A DNA stretch of 64,000 nt. Origin: an uncultured Formosa sp. Its GTDB lineage: Bacteria > Bacteroidota > Bacteroidia > Flavobacteriales > Flavobacteriaceae. Position numbers and translations under genes: made by a program. The stretch covers positions 434,001-498,000 of the forward strand of contig NZ_CANMTH010000001.1 of assembly GCF_947500765.1 (NCBI RefSeq), read 5' to 3'. The notes under the pieces are model-generated. The model worked only from the letters and a program-made list of their open reading frames with translations, did not search any database and was not told the DNA's origin. The first letter of the stretch is position 1. The number at the start of each line of letters is the position of its first letter. Below, piece by piece: positions 8,134 to 17,343 of this stretch.

Positions 8134-9370
8134 TATAGAACGCTGGCAAGAAATTTTTGAGACCCTCAGGAAAAACAGACTAAGAACATTTCTTACTGGA
8201 CTTTCTGTGGCTTCTGGTATCTTTATTCTAGTTATTTTATTAGGTTTTAGTAGAGGGATTCAAAATGGCGTAACGTCTCAATTTGAACGCGATGCCTCTA
8301 ACCTAATTAGCATTTGGCCAGGAACGACAACTAAAGGCTACAAAGGCTTAAATCCTGGGCGCGATATTCAGTTTAAAAATAAAGATTTCAATATGCTTTC
8401 TAATAAGTATGACAGTTATATTGAACATAAATCATCTTTTTATACCATTTGGGGCGGATTAGTAAATTATAAAAATGAATCTGGAAGTTATCGTATTCAA
8501 GGTATTCTGCCAGGAAATCAGTACATAGAAAACGCAGATATTGGTCAGGGAAGATTTATTAACTATTCAGACGTCGAGGGAGCCAAGAAAGTTGCTGTTA
8601 TAGGAAATCGTGTAAAAAAGGATTTATTTAAAGATGAAGATCCTATTAATAAAGAAATTACTGTTTATGGAATTAGTTACAAAGTTGTAGGCGTGTTTTT
8701 TGATCCAGGAGGAGAGCGCGACGAGAGTAAAGTGTTTTTACCTTTATCTTCTGCTCAACGTTCGTTTAATGGTGCAGATACAATCAGAAATATGATGTTT
8801 ACCATAAAGATGTCAGACGATTATAATAAGGCCGCTTTGGAATCTGCAGCACTTGCCGAAGATATTTTAACCAATTTAAGAGAACAGCACATTGTCTCTC
8901 CAGACGATACAAGTGCCATTAGGGTATATAATACCATGGAAGAGGCTAAAAAAATCTATTCATTAATAGCTACTATTTCGGCCGTATTTTGGTTTGTAGG
9001 TATAGGTACCATCATTGCAGGTGTTGTTGGTGTTGGAAATATTATGCTAATTATTGTAAAAGAACGTACTAAAGAAATAGGGATTAGAAAAGCATTAGGA
9101 GCACAACCCATGTCTATTGTAGGTATGATACTTCAGGAATCTGTTTTTGTAACTATGTTTTCTGGATTATTTGGTTTAATACTCGGTCTAGGTTTACTAG
9201 AAATAGTTGGACCTTTAATAGAAAGTGATTTTATAAAATATCCTCAAGTTGATTTTAACACCGCTATAACCACAGTTTTTATTTTGGTATTTGCCGGTGC
9301 TTTAGCAGGATTTTTTCCAGCATATCGTGCTGCACAGATAAAACCAATAATCGCTTTAAGAGACGAATAA
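8126..9370 (+). CDS. MacB/FtsX-type ABC permease, copy 1
   Basis: 414 residues: one membrane helix (~20-44), a large periplasmic MacB-type core domain (~45-275), then three C-terminal helices typical of FtsX. A cytoplasmic coupling segment, VKERTKEIGIRKALGA (~311-326), sits between helices 2 and 3 and is the family hallmark. The ATPase is a separate polypeptide, unlike E. coli MacB. It is followed after 1 base by a homologous permease, suggesting a heterodimeric membrane unit. Confidence 0.92.
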   Translation: MFDIERWQEIFETLRKNRLRTFLTGLSVASGIFILVILLGFSRGIQNGVTSQFERDASNLISIWPGTTTKGYKGLNPGRDIQFKNKDFNMLSNKYDSYIEHKSSFYTIWGGLVNYKNESGSYRIQGILPGNQYIENADIGQGRFINYSDVEGAKKVAVIGNRVKKDLFKDEDPINKEITVYGISYKVVGVFFDPGGERDESKVFLPLSSAQRSFNGADTIRNMMFTIKMSDDYNKAALESAALAEDILTNLREQHIVSPDDTSAIRVYNTMEEAKKIYSLIATISAVFWFVGIGTIIAGVVGVGNIMLIIVKERTKEIGIRKALGAQPMSIVGMILQESVFVTMFSGLFGLILGLGLLEIVGPLIESDFIKYPQVDFNTAITTVFILVFAGALAGFFPAYRAAQIKPIIALRDE

Positions 9371-9371
9371 T

Positions 9372-10628
9372 ATGTTTAGTAAAGATAGATGGGACGAAAT
9401 ATTAGAAGCTTTAAGTGCTAACAAGTTTAGAACCTTGTTAACAGCCTTTGGTGTCTTTTGGGGAATTACAATATTGGTATTGTTATTAGCCTTAACAAAT
9501 GGATTAAAAAACGGTGTGACTGCAGATTTTGGAAACTTTGCTACAAACTCCATGTTTATGTGGACACAACAGACCTCAATTTCTTATAAAGGATTACCAA
9601 AGGGTAGATTTTTTAATTATAAATTAGGAGATGTAGAGGCTTTAAAACAAATACCAGAACTTAAGTATGTCTCACCAAGATTGCAGTTGGGTGGTTATAA
9701 TGGAGAAAATAACGTTACTCGCGGTATGAAAACGGGTGCTTATCAGGTAAATGGAGATTACCCTGAATTTATAAAACAACAACCCATGGATATTATTAGT
9801 GGACGTTTTATAAGTTATTCAGATATAAATGTTAATCGAAAATCTTGTGTTATTGGAGTCGATGTAGTTAAAGGATTATATGACAAAAATGAAGATCCTT
9901 TAGGAACTTATATCAAGATTAGTGGAGTAAACTTTATGGTAGTCGGGACATTTAAAGCGAGTAATTCTCAAGGCGATCAAGAAGAAGATGCAAATACTAT
10001 TTTTGTACCATTTACATCATTTGGTCAAGCGTTTAATAGAGGAGATAATGTAGGGTGGATGGCTATTACTGGTCAAGACAATATAAGTATTACAGATATA
10101 AAACCTAAGATTTTCGAGCTTATAAAAGCCCGACATAAAATTCATCCAGATGATGATAGAGCCATAGGTAATTTTGATTTATCTGAAGCTTTTGGAAGGG
10201 TAAATGGATTGTTTTCTATTTTAGGCTTTGTAGGTTATTTTGTAGGTGCTTTAGTTTTAATGTCTGGTATTATTGGTATTAGTAACATCATGTTAATCGT
10301 CGTTAAAGAGCGTACCAAAGAAATTGGTGTACGTCGTGCGTTAGGAGCAACCCCTTGGATGATTAAATCACAAATATTACAAGAGAGTTTAATTTTAACT
10401 ATTGCTTCTGGCATGGTAGGTATATCGTTTGCCGCAGGAGTTATTTGGGTAATGAATTATATATTAGATAATAGCGGACCTGTAGATAATTTTGCTAATC
10501 CAAGTGTAGGCATGTCTGTTGTATTTACAGCCTTATTTATATTAGTAGTTTCAGGATTATTAGCAGGTTTAATTCCTGCAAATAGTGCTACAAAAATGAA
10601 ACCCGTAGACGCATTAAGAATTGATTAA
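9372..10628 (+). CDS. MacB/FtsX-type ABC permease, copy 2
   Basis: 418 residues with the same layout as the preceding permease: helix at ~20-42, periplasmic core, three C-terminal helices, and coupling motif VKERTKEIGVRRALGA (~310-325). The N-termini of the two permeases also match in spacing (FDIERWQEIFETL against FSKDRWDEILEAL). They look like an ancient tandem duplication that has diverged to form a pair. It starts 1 base after copy 1, so coupled translation would give equal amounts. Confidence 0.92.
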   Translation: MFSKDRWDEILEALSANKFRTLLTAFGVFWGITILVLLLALTNGLKNGVTADFGNFATNSMFMWTQQTSISYKGLPKGRFFNYKLGDVEALKQIPELKYVSPRLQLGGYNGENNVTRGMKTGAYQVNGDYPEFIKQQPMDIISGRFISYSDINVNRKSCVIGVDVVKGLYDKNEDPLGTYIKISGVNFMVVGTFKASNSQGDQEEDANTIFVPFTSFGQAFNRGDNVGWMAITGQDNISITDIKPKIFELIKARHKIHPDDDRAIGNFDLSEAFGRVNGLFSILGFVGYFVGALVLMSGIIGISNIMLIVVKERTKEIGVRRALGATPWMIKSQILQESLILTIASGMVGISFAAGVIWVMNYILDNSGPVDNFANPSVGMSVVFTALFILVVSGLLAGLIPANSATKMKPVDALRID

Positions 10629-10648
10629 AAAGTAAAGAATTAATATAC

Positions 10649-11806
10649 ATGAAAAGATCATCAACCGTAATCGTATTAATCCTAATTGTCATAATTTTTG
10701 GGGTATCTCTATTTTATTTATGGAATAAAAATCAAGAAGATCCTATTACTTATACTACAGATGTACCGGTAGAACAAACTATTGTTGTTAAAACTGTAGC
10801 AACAGGTAATATTGTGCCAAAGGAAGAAGTGCTTATTAAACCAAACATTTCAGGAGTTATTGAAGACATTTATATTGAAGCTGGCGAATATGTTAAAACA
10901 GGCGATTTAATTGCTAAAATTCGTGTCATTCCAAATGTATCTTCTTTAACAAGCGCTAAAAATAGTATAGCAACTAATCAAACGGCTTTACAAACAGCTA
11001 AAATAAATTTAGAAACGCAAGAAGCTAATTACAATCGCCAAAAAGCCTTGTTTGAGAAAGGAGTCATTTCAGAAAATGATTTCGATGGTATTAAAAACAC
11101 ATATTTACAGACTAAACAAGCTGTTGCACAAGCCGAAATTAATGTAACATCGGCCAAGCAAAATTTTGATATTATAAAAACAGGAACTACTTCTGGATTA
11201 GGGAATATAGCACAGACTTTGATTAGATCGACCGTGTCTGGGATGGTTTTAGACGTACCTGTTAAAGCAGGAAACCAAGTTATTGAGGCCAATAACTTTA
11301 ATGAAGGAACATCTATAGCCACTTTAGCCGACGTAAATAAAATGATTTTTGAAGGCAAAGTAGATGAAAGTGAAGTAGGAAAAATAAAAGAAGATTTACC
11401 TTTAGAAATAACAGTTGGAGCTATTGAAAATAAAACGTTCGATGCGATTCTAGATTATATAGCCCCACAAGGCGTTGAAGAAAATGGAGCCATTCAATTT
11501 GAAATTAAAGGGACTTTAAATAAAGTAGACGATGTATTTATACGTGCAGGCTTAAGTGCCAATGCTTCTATTATTTTAGATAAAGCAGAAAATGTTTTAG
11601 CTATTAAAGAAGCTTTAGTACAATACGATGAAAAAACACAATTACCATTTGTAGAAATTGAAGAAGGCGATCAAGAGTTTGTAAGAAAAGATGTGGAGTT
11701 AGGCATCAGCGATGGTATTTTTGTGCAAGTAAAAAGCGGAATTTCGAAAGACGATAAAATTAAAGTTTGGAATCAAATACAAGGAACTCCAAAATATGCG
11801 CAATAA
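10649..11806 (+). CDS. Periplasmic adaptor (MacA/HlyD family), copy 1
   Basis: 385 residues. One N-terminal membrane anchor (~6-25), a lipoyl-like half motif (GNIVPKEEVLIKPNISG, ~53-69), a coiled-coil hairpin (~95-170, Gln/Asn/Lys-rich, with FEKGVISENDFD), then the second lipoyl half and beta-barrel domains. Adaptors link the inner membrane permease to TolC. It lies 20 bases after permease 2. A second adaptor follows TolC, so the exporter may use two adaptor types. Confidence 0.9.
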   Translation: MKRSSTVIVLILIVIIFGVSLFYLWNKNQEDPITYTTDVPVEQTIVVKTVATGNIVPKEEVLIKPNISGVIEDIYIEAGEYVKTGDLIAKIRVIPNVSSLTSAKNSIATNQTALQTAKINLETQEANYNRQKALFEKGVISENDFDGIKNTYLQTKQAVAQAEINVTSAKQNFDIIKTGTTSGLGNIAQTLIRSTVSGMVLDVPVKAGNQVIEANNFNEGTSIATLADVNKMIFEGKVDESEVGKIKEDLPLEITVGAIENKTFDAILDYIAPQGVEENGAIQFEIKGTLNKVDDVFIRAGLSANASIILDKAENVLAIKEALVQYDEKTQLPFVEIEEGDQEFVRKDVELGISDGIFVQVKSGISKDDKIKVWNQIQGTPKYAQ

Positions 11807-11858
11807 ATTAACGCCTGCGTGTAACACTTTTAACTATTTTTAGACTGATAATGTAATT

Positions 11859-13211
11859 ATGAAAAAAATAACACTTTTAGGACTTTTCCTTTTTAGCGGA
11901 ATAACTATTTACGCACAAGATAACAAACAATGGACTCTAGAGGCCTGTGTAGATTATGCTCTTGAGAATAATATTTCTATTAAACAATCTGAATTAGATT
12001 CAAAATTGACGGATATTGATAAATCTCAGGCAATGATGAACTTCTTGCCTACATTAAGTGCCAACACATCGTTTAGTATTAATACCGGAGCCAATGTAAA
12101 TCCATCGACTAATCAGTTCGAAAATCAAACATTTAGATCGGCTAGTGGAGGTATAAACTCTGGAGTTAACTTGTTTTCTGGATTAGAAAATTGGAAAACA
12201 CTTCAGCGTTCAAAAATTAATATTATTGCGTCTCAATATCAATTAGATAAAATGAGAGACGATATTTCAATATATGTCGCGAATGCTTTTGTTGAAATTT
12301 TATATAATAAAGAACAAATAAAAGTTCTAGAATCACAAAATAAAATTACCAAAGAAAATTTAGATCGTACTAAAGAATTAGTTGATGCAGGTGTGTTACC
12401 ACAAGGCGATTTATTAGAAATAAAAGCGACAGATGCCACGCAAATTCAACAAATTATAGCTGCCGAAAATGATTTGTTTATTACAAAAATAGGCTTAGCT
12501 CAATTGTTACAAATAGCAGATTATCAAAATTTCGATATTGCTGAAGAAGATTATGGTTTGTTTCCAGACTCTATTTTAGAAGAAGATGCATCAACAATAA
12601 TTAAGAAAGCTAAAGAAGAAGTTTACGATGTAAAGATTGCTGAAGCTAATTTAGAATTGGCAGAAAAAGATTTAGAATTAACAAAAACATCATATTACCC
12701 TACTTTATCAGCATATATGGGGTATAGTACACGTTGGTCTAGTACAAATTTAGATTTTATTACAGGCGAGCAAATGGGCTTTTTTGATCAATTATCAACC
12801 TTTGATGGGACTTCTTTTGGTGTTCAACTTAGTGTGCCTATCTTTAATGGTTTAACAACAAGAAACAACGTAAAACGTAGTCAAGTAAATGTAGAACGTT
12901 CTAAATATTTATTAGAACAAGCTAATTTAGACTTAGAATCTAAAGTGTATCAAGCGTATAACGATGCTAAAAATGCAAAAAAATCTTACGAAGCTGCAAT
13001 GCAAACTGCAGAAGCTAGAAAATTAGCTTTCGAATATGCACAGGAGCGCTATAGTGTAGGATTATCTAATGCCTTCGATTTTAACCAGTCTGCTATTACC
13101 TTTGAAAACGCACAATCGGAAGTGGTTAGAACAAAGTATCAATACATTTTTAAAGTAAAAGTTTTAGAATTCTATTTTGGAATTCCTATCGACCAAATAA
13201 ATTATAACTAA
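11859..13211 (+). CDS. TolC-family outer membrane efflux protein
   Basis: 450 residues: signal peptide 1-19 (ending IYAQ) and two TolC-type repeats of long helices with short beta segments. Repeat starts are visible at WTLEACVDYALENN (~25) and in the second half (VYDVKIAEANLELAEKDLEL, ~252 on). Gly/Asn-rich strand segments (SGGINSGVNLFSG; FGVQLSVPIFNG) fit the outer membrane barrel. It lies between two adaptor genes in the exporter operon and forms the outer membrane channel. Confidence 0.93.
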   Translation: MKKITLLGLFLFSGITIYAQDNKQWTLEACVDYALENNISIKQSELDSKLTDIDKSQAMMNFLPTLSANTSFSINTGANVNPSTNQFENQTFRSASGGINSGVNLFSGLENWKTLQRSKINIIASQYQLDKMRDDISIYVANAFVEILYNKEQIKVLESQNKITKENLDRTKELVDAGVLPQGDLLEIKATDATQIQQIIAAENDLFITKIGLAQLLQIADYQNFDIAEEDYGLFPDSILEEDASTIIKKAKEEVYDVKIAEANLELAEKDLELTKTSYYPTLSAYMGYSTRWSSTNLDFITGEQMGFFDQLSTFDGTSFGVQLSVPIFNGLTTRNNVKRSQVNVERSKYLLEQANLDLESKVYQAYNDAKNAKKSYEAAMQTAEARKLAFEYAQERYSVGLSNAFDFNQSAITFENAQSEVVRTKYQYIFKVKVLEFYFGIPIDQINYN

Positions 13212-13214
13212 ACC

Positions 13215-14492
13215 ATGAAGAAGAAAAAGTTAATTCTTATTATTTCCATAATTGTAGCACTTCTGGCATTGCTTGTCATTGGAAAAAAAGCAGGTTGGTT
13301 TGGTAAGCAAACTAATTTTAAGGAAGTTGAAACTCAAGAAATTTCAACAATAGATATTATTGAAACCGTATCTGCAACAGGAAAAATTCAGCCAGAAATT
13401 GAAGTTAAATTATCTAGTGAGGTATCTGGAGAAATTATAGCTTTACCAGTACGCGAAGGTCAAGAGATTCAAAAAGGAGATTTGTTGGTAAAGATAAATC
13501 CAGATATTTATCAGTCTAGTTTAAACCGTTCTCAAGCTACACTTCAGAATGCTAAATCAGGTTTAGATCAGGCAGAAGCTTCTTTAAAAGAAGCTAAAGC
13601 AAGTTACGAACGTAATAAAACGTTATTCGAAAAAGGCATTATCGCAAAAGCAGATTGGGACAAAGCAATTTCTGCTTACGAAGTTGCCGAAGCTTCTAAA
13701 TCTTCTGCATATTATAATATGCAAAGTGCAGGAGCAACCGTAAATGAAGCTAACGATAATTTAAATAGAACCACTATTTTTGCACCCATGAGTGGAACTA
13801 TTTCTAAATTAGATGCAGAATTAGGAGAACGTGTAGTAGGAACACAGCAAATGGCTGGTACAGAGATTATGCGTGTAGCTAATTTAAATAACATGGAAGT
13901 TGAAGTTGATGTTAATGAAAATGATATTGTTAAAGTAAATATTGGAGACTCTACAATTGTAGAGGTCGATGCATATTTAAAGAAAGAATTTAAAGGCATT
14001 GTAACAGAAATTGCAAATTCTGCAGATGAAGCTTTAACTTCAGATCAAGTGACAAACTTTAAAGTCAAAGTTAGAATTTTAGAAGAATCGTATAAGGATT
14101 TAATTGTAGGTAAACCAAAATCATACTCTCCTTTCCGTCCAGGAATGACGGCTACTGTAGATATTATTACAAAACAACGTAAAGGTGTTCTTGGAGTGCC
14201 TATTAGTGCTATTGTAATTAAAAATGATACTACAACTTCTAAAACAGTTACTCCAAAAGAAACAACATCAACAGAAAAATTTGAATGTGTTTTTGTGAAA
14301 AATGGAGAATTGGCTAAACTTCGTGTTGTTAAGACGGGAATTCAAGACAATTCAAATATCGAAATTCTTTCAGGATTAAAAGAAGGAGATCAAGTTATTA
14401 CTGGACCTTACAATTTGGTAACTAAAACGCTTAAGAGTGGAGACAAAGTTGGTTCGAAATCTGAAGACGAAGAAGAAAAAACAGAAGAATAA
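13215..14492 (+). CDS. Periplasmic adaptor (MacA/HlyD family), copy 2
   Basis: 425 residues with an N-terminal anchor (~5-23), lipoyl half motif (SATGKIQPEIEVKLSSEVSG, ~53-72), coiled-coil hairpin (~95-175, with YERNKTLFEKGIIAKADWD), barrel and membrane-proximal domains, and an acidic C-terminal tail (EDEEEKTEE). It begins 3 bases after tolC. It is clearly related to, but longer than, adaptor copy 1. The operon continues into tsaB after 19 bases. Confidence 0.9.
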   Translation: MKKKKLILIISIIVALLALLVIGKKAGWFGKQTNFKEVETQEISTIDIIETVSATGKIQPEIEVKLSSEVSGEIIALPVREGQEIQKGDLLVKINPDIYQSSLNRSQATLQNAKSGLDQAEASLKEAKASYERNKTLFEKGIIAKADWDKAISAYEVAEASKSSAYYNMQSAGATVNEANDNLNRTTIFAPMSGTISKLDAELGERVVGTQQMAGTEIMRVANLNNMEVEVDVNENDIVKVNIGDSTIVEVDAYLKKEFKGIVTEIANSADEALTSDQVTNFKVKVRILEESYKDLIVGKPKSYSPFRPGMTATVDIITKQRKGVLGVPISAIVIKNDTTTSKTVTPKETTSTEKFECVFVKNGELAKLRVVKTGIQDNSNIEILSGLKEGDQVITGPYNLVTKTLKSGDKVGSKSEDEEEKTEE

Positions 14493-14511
14493 TTAAACGT
14501 ATACATATACC

Positions 14512-15186
14512 GTGGCATTACTATTAAACATAGAAACAGCGACAACAAACTGTTCGGTCTCACTATCTAAAGATGGTGAGACTTTTGCTTTAAAAGAAGA
14601 TAACGATAAAGGCTATTCGCATGCAGAAAGACTTCACGTTTATATTAAAGCATTATTAGAAGAAAATAATATTGAAGCCTCTCAATTAGATGCCATAGCC
14701 GTTAGTAAAGGGCCAGGGTCTTATACAGGATTAAGAATTGGTGTCTCTGCTGTTAAAGGGCTTTGTTATGCTTTAGATAAACCCTTAATTTCTGTGTCTA
14801 CTCTAGAAGCTTTAGCACATCAAGTAAACACTACAGATGGGGTTATTGTATCGATGTTAGATGCGAGAAGAATGGAAGTATATTCGGCTATTTATGATGC
14901 CCATTATAACGAAGTTCGAGAGATACAAGCAGAGATTTTAGATGCTCAATCTTTTGCATCTTATCTAGAACAAGGCAAAGTGTATTTTGTAGGTAATGGT
15001 GTTGAAAAGACAAAGACCATCATCACACATCCTAATGCTGTATTTGTAGACGATAAATTACCATCGGCTAGAGAAATGGGTTTTTTGGCAGATTTAAAGC
15101 ACAAAAAAAGCGACACCGAAGATGTCGCTTATTTTGAACCTTATTATTTAAAAGATTTTGTGGCTTTAAAGCCTAAAGCTAAATAA
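14512..15186 (+). CDS. tsaB: tRNA threonylcarbamoyladenosine biosynthesis protein TsaB
   Basis: 224 residues of the ASKHA fold. Diagnostic features are LLNIETATTNCSVSL at the N-terminus, YSHAERLH (~35-42) and KGPGSYTGLRIG (66-77). TsaB partners TsaD and TsaE in making t6A at position 37 of ANN-decoding tRNAs. The start is GTG at 14512; no ATG is suitably placed. It is downstream of the efflux operon and probably read through from it. Its 3' end contains, in the coding sequence, a hairpin that reads as a terminator on the other strand for mscS. Confidence 0.93.
   Translation: MALLLNIETATTNCSVSLSKDGETFALKEDNDKGYSHAERLHVYIKALLEENNIEASQLDAIAVSKGPGSYTGLRIGVSAVKGLCYALDKPLISVSTLEALAHQVNTTDGVIVSMLDARRMEVYSAIYDAHYNEVREIQAEILDAQSFASYLEQGKVYFVGNGVEKTKTIITHPNAVFVDDKLPSAREMGFLADLKHKKSDTEDVAYFEPYYLKDFVALKPKAK
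15102..15130 (-). terminator. Intrinsic terminator for mscS, located inside tsaB
   Basis: Read on the minus strand: AAGCGACA, a T, then C-TTCG-G, then TGTCGCTT followed by TTTTT. This is a stem of about 9 pairs with a stable UUCG-type tetraloop and a T-tract. It lies 57 bases past the mscS stop and inside the last quarter of the tsaB coding sequence. Confidence 0.75.
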
Positions 15187-16002
15187 TTAAGCTTGTTTAT
15201 GAATTTCAACTTGATGTGGGTAAGGAATTTCGATTCCAGCTGCATCAAGTGCTAATTTTGTGTTTTCTGTAACATCAAAGAATACAGTCCAGTAATCTTC
15301 AACTTTACACCAAGGTCTTACCGCAAAGTTCACAGAACTATCTGCTAATTCCTTAACATTTACAGTGGGTGCTGGCGTGTCTATAACTAATGGGTGAGAG
15401 GTTAATACATTCATTAAAACGTCTTTTGTTTTCTTAATGTCAGCATCATAGCTTACTCCAAACACTAAATCTACTCTACGTGTACCTTCAGTACTATAGT
15501 TTACAATGTTTCCGTTAGATAATGCACCGTTAGGAATAATTATTTCTTTATTAGATAAACCTGTTAATTTAGTAGTGAAAATTTCGATTTGTTTTACAAC
15601 TCCTATTTCTCCTTGCGCTTCAATTAAATCTCCCATTTTAAATGGTTTGAAGATCATGATTAATACTCCACCAGCAAAGTTCCCTAGAGATCCTTGTAAA
15701 GCTAAACCAATAGCTAAACCAGCAGCAGCAATAATTGCAGCAAACGATGTTGTAGGTACACCTAACGTTCCTAAAAGTGTAATGATTAATAGTATTTTTA
15801 GCACCCAACTAATAAGGTTGCTTAAGAAACTTTGTAAACTTTTGTCATATCCAGCTTTAGTCATTAATTTTGCTGAAGTCGTAATTAATTTCTTAATAAT
15901 CCAAGAACCAATAATCCAAATTAAAATTGCTCCAATAATTTTTACTCCGTACTCTAATCCTAAATCAAGCCACTTTTCTGTGTTAACGTTTTCTAAATCC
16001 AT
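15187..16002 (-). CDS. Small-conductance mechanosensitive channel (MscS family)
   Basis: 271 residues. Three N-terminal membrane helices (~13-35, 55-75, 82-108). The pore-lining third helix carries the Gly/Ala pattern LAIGLALQGSLGNFAGGV, followed by the MscS beta domain (FKMGDLIEAQGEIGVVKQI; IIIPNGALSNGNIVNYS). The channel releases solutes on hypo-osmotic shock. Its stop codon directly abuts the tsaB stop with no base between, so the genes converge; its terminator sits inside tsaB. Confidence 0.93.
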   Translation of the reverse strand: MDLENVNTEKWLDLGLEYGVKIIGAILIWIIGSWIIKKLITTSAKLMTKAGYDKSLQSFLSNLISWVLKILLIITLLGTLGVPTTSFAAIIAAAGLAIGLALQGSLGNFAGGVLIMIFKPFKMGDLIEAQGEIGVVKQIEIFTTKLTGLSNKEIIIPNGALSNGNIVNYSTEGTRRVDLVFGVSYDADIKKTKDVLMNVLTSHPLVIDTPAPTVNVKELADSSVNFAVRPWCKVEDYWTVFFDVTENTKLALDAAGIEIPYPHQVEIHKQA

Positions 16003-16087
16003 ATTTTATGATAATTAATTTTTATAATGCAAATCTAAAAAAACTGTGTAAAGTTTAAGTTTTTTATTCAATAAAGAATTTTTAATA

Positions 16088-16126
16088 TAAAAAAAAACGC
16101 TCAATATTAACTAATTCTGTGCGTTT
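16088..16126 (-). terminator. Terminator after the Nfu gene
   Basis: On the minus strand AACGC pairs with GCGTT, then CAG/TTG and ATTA/TAAT pair with two A.A mismatches between the blocks, followed by a run of eight or more T. It lies ~40 bases after the Nfu stop. Confidence 0.65.
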
Positions 16127-16166
16127 GTACTTACTTAAATTAATATATAAGTCTTTGTAAATGAAT

Positions 16167-17069
16167 TTATCCGTTTATAGCTTCTACAATTTCTACTTTA
16201 TCTTTTAACATTTCTTTAAGCATGTTTTCAATACCATTTTTTAATGTAAATGTAGAAGACGGACATCCGCTACAAGCTCCTTGAAGAATAACTTTTACCG
16301 TTTTTGTATCTGCATCATACGACTGAAATTGAATATTTCCTCCGTCGCTTGCTACTGCAGGTTTTATGTATTCTTCTAAAATATTTATTATTTCTTTTGA
16401 AACATCGTCCAAAGCTTCAAAATTTTCATCAATTTGTGGTGTTGTTTTTCCCATAGCTTCTGGAGCTTCAGGAAGTACAACATCTTTACCTTGTTCTATA
16501 AATTCACGAATAAACTCACGTAGTTCTAAAGTTATATCTTGCCATTCTGCAATGTCGTATTTTGTAATAGACACATAGTTCTCGTCTATAAACACACTTT
16601 TTACAAAAGGAAAATGAAATAGTTCTGAAGCTAAAGGTGATAGTTTTGCTTGGTCTATAGAGGTGAATTCAAATAATGCAGCAACTAGTTTTTTATTCGC
16701 TACAAATTTTTGTACAGCAGGATTAGGAGTGCTTTCTGCATATACTGTAACTGCAGTTTTCTTTGGCGCACTATCATCTAAGACAACTACGCCATCGTTA
16801 TTTAAATAGTCTTCTATTTGTTTTGCAACTTCGTTTTGTACATCTTTCCATTCTACGATATTAAAGCGTTCTACTGCTATAAAATTAGCAGATATATAGA
16901 CTTTTTTTACAAATGGTAAATAGAATAATTGTTGTGCTAAAGGTGAGTTTTTAGCGTCATCTATATTGTTGAATTCAAAACTTTGATATTTGGTTATGAA
17001 TTGATTTAATTCAAATTTTATAATTGCTGTATTGGTAGTTTCTTGTACAGAAACACTAAATGTTTTCAT
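16167..17069 (-). CDS. Nfu-type Fe-S scaffold/carrier with duplicated N-terminal domain
   Basis: 300 residues in three parts: Nfu N-terminal domain copy A (~1-95), copy B (~105-195), and a C-terminal NifU-type domain (~222-300) with the cluster-binding GACSGCPSS (C266, C269). Copies A and B align throughout (SPLAQQLFYLPFVKKVYI against SPLASELFHFPFVKSVFI; NIVEWKDV against DIAEWQDI). Copy B keeps the family STPNPAVQKF motif, while copy A has TTNTAIIKF instead. Nfu proteins carry 4Fe-4S clusters to client enzymes. A -7 box (TATTTTTG on the minus strand) precedes the gene. Confidence 0.92.
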   Translation of the reverse strand: MKTFSVSVQETTNTAIIKFELNQFITKYQSFEFNNIDDAKNSPLAQQLFYLPFVKKVYISANFIAVERFNIVEWKDVQNEVAKQIEDYLNNDGVVVLDDSAPKKTAVTVYAESTPNPAVQKFVANKKLVAALFEFTSIDQAKLSPLASELFHFPFVKSVFIDENYVSITKYDIAEWQDITLELREFIREFIEQGKDVVLPEAPEAMGKTTPQIDENFEALDDVSKEIINILEEYIKPAVASDGGNIQFQSYDADTKTVKVILQGACSGCPSSTFTLKNGIENMLKEMLKDKVEIVEAING

Positions 17070-17267
17070 TTAAAAATAATTTTGACAAAAATAATAAAAC
17101 TTAATTTTAGAAATCTGTTAATGAGTCTTAAATTATTCTAAGGATAATTTGAAAGGTTTTTCTGATTTTTAACGTTGTTTTACCTAAATCATCTATGAAG
17201 TGTTATAAAAATCAGTTGAATTTCCTGTTTTTCATATAACTTTAGACTGTAATGACCGTTAAATTTA

Positions 17268-17314
17268 TATATTTGACAGAACAATATTTTAACTTCCCCT
17301 CTTTAGAATATTGT
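17268..17314 (+). promoter_or_regulatory. -7 promoter box and 5'-terminal hairpin before the PorP/SprF gene
   Basis: TATATTTG (17268-17275) is a consensus -7 box; no good -33 is seen. The transcript would start near 17281, where ACAATATTTTAA pairs with TTTAGAATATTGT (17281-17292 with 17303-17314, one G.T pair) around a pyrimidine loop CTTCCCCTCT. The hairpin would sit at the very 5' end of the mRNA. Confidence 0.5.
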
Positions 17315-17343
17315 AACTCTATTAATAGCAAATGCATTTATAC

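Noticed and set aside
15506..16018. 170-codon plus-strand frame over mscS
   Set aside because: Shadow of the clear MscS coding sequence on the minus strand; composition is not protein-like.
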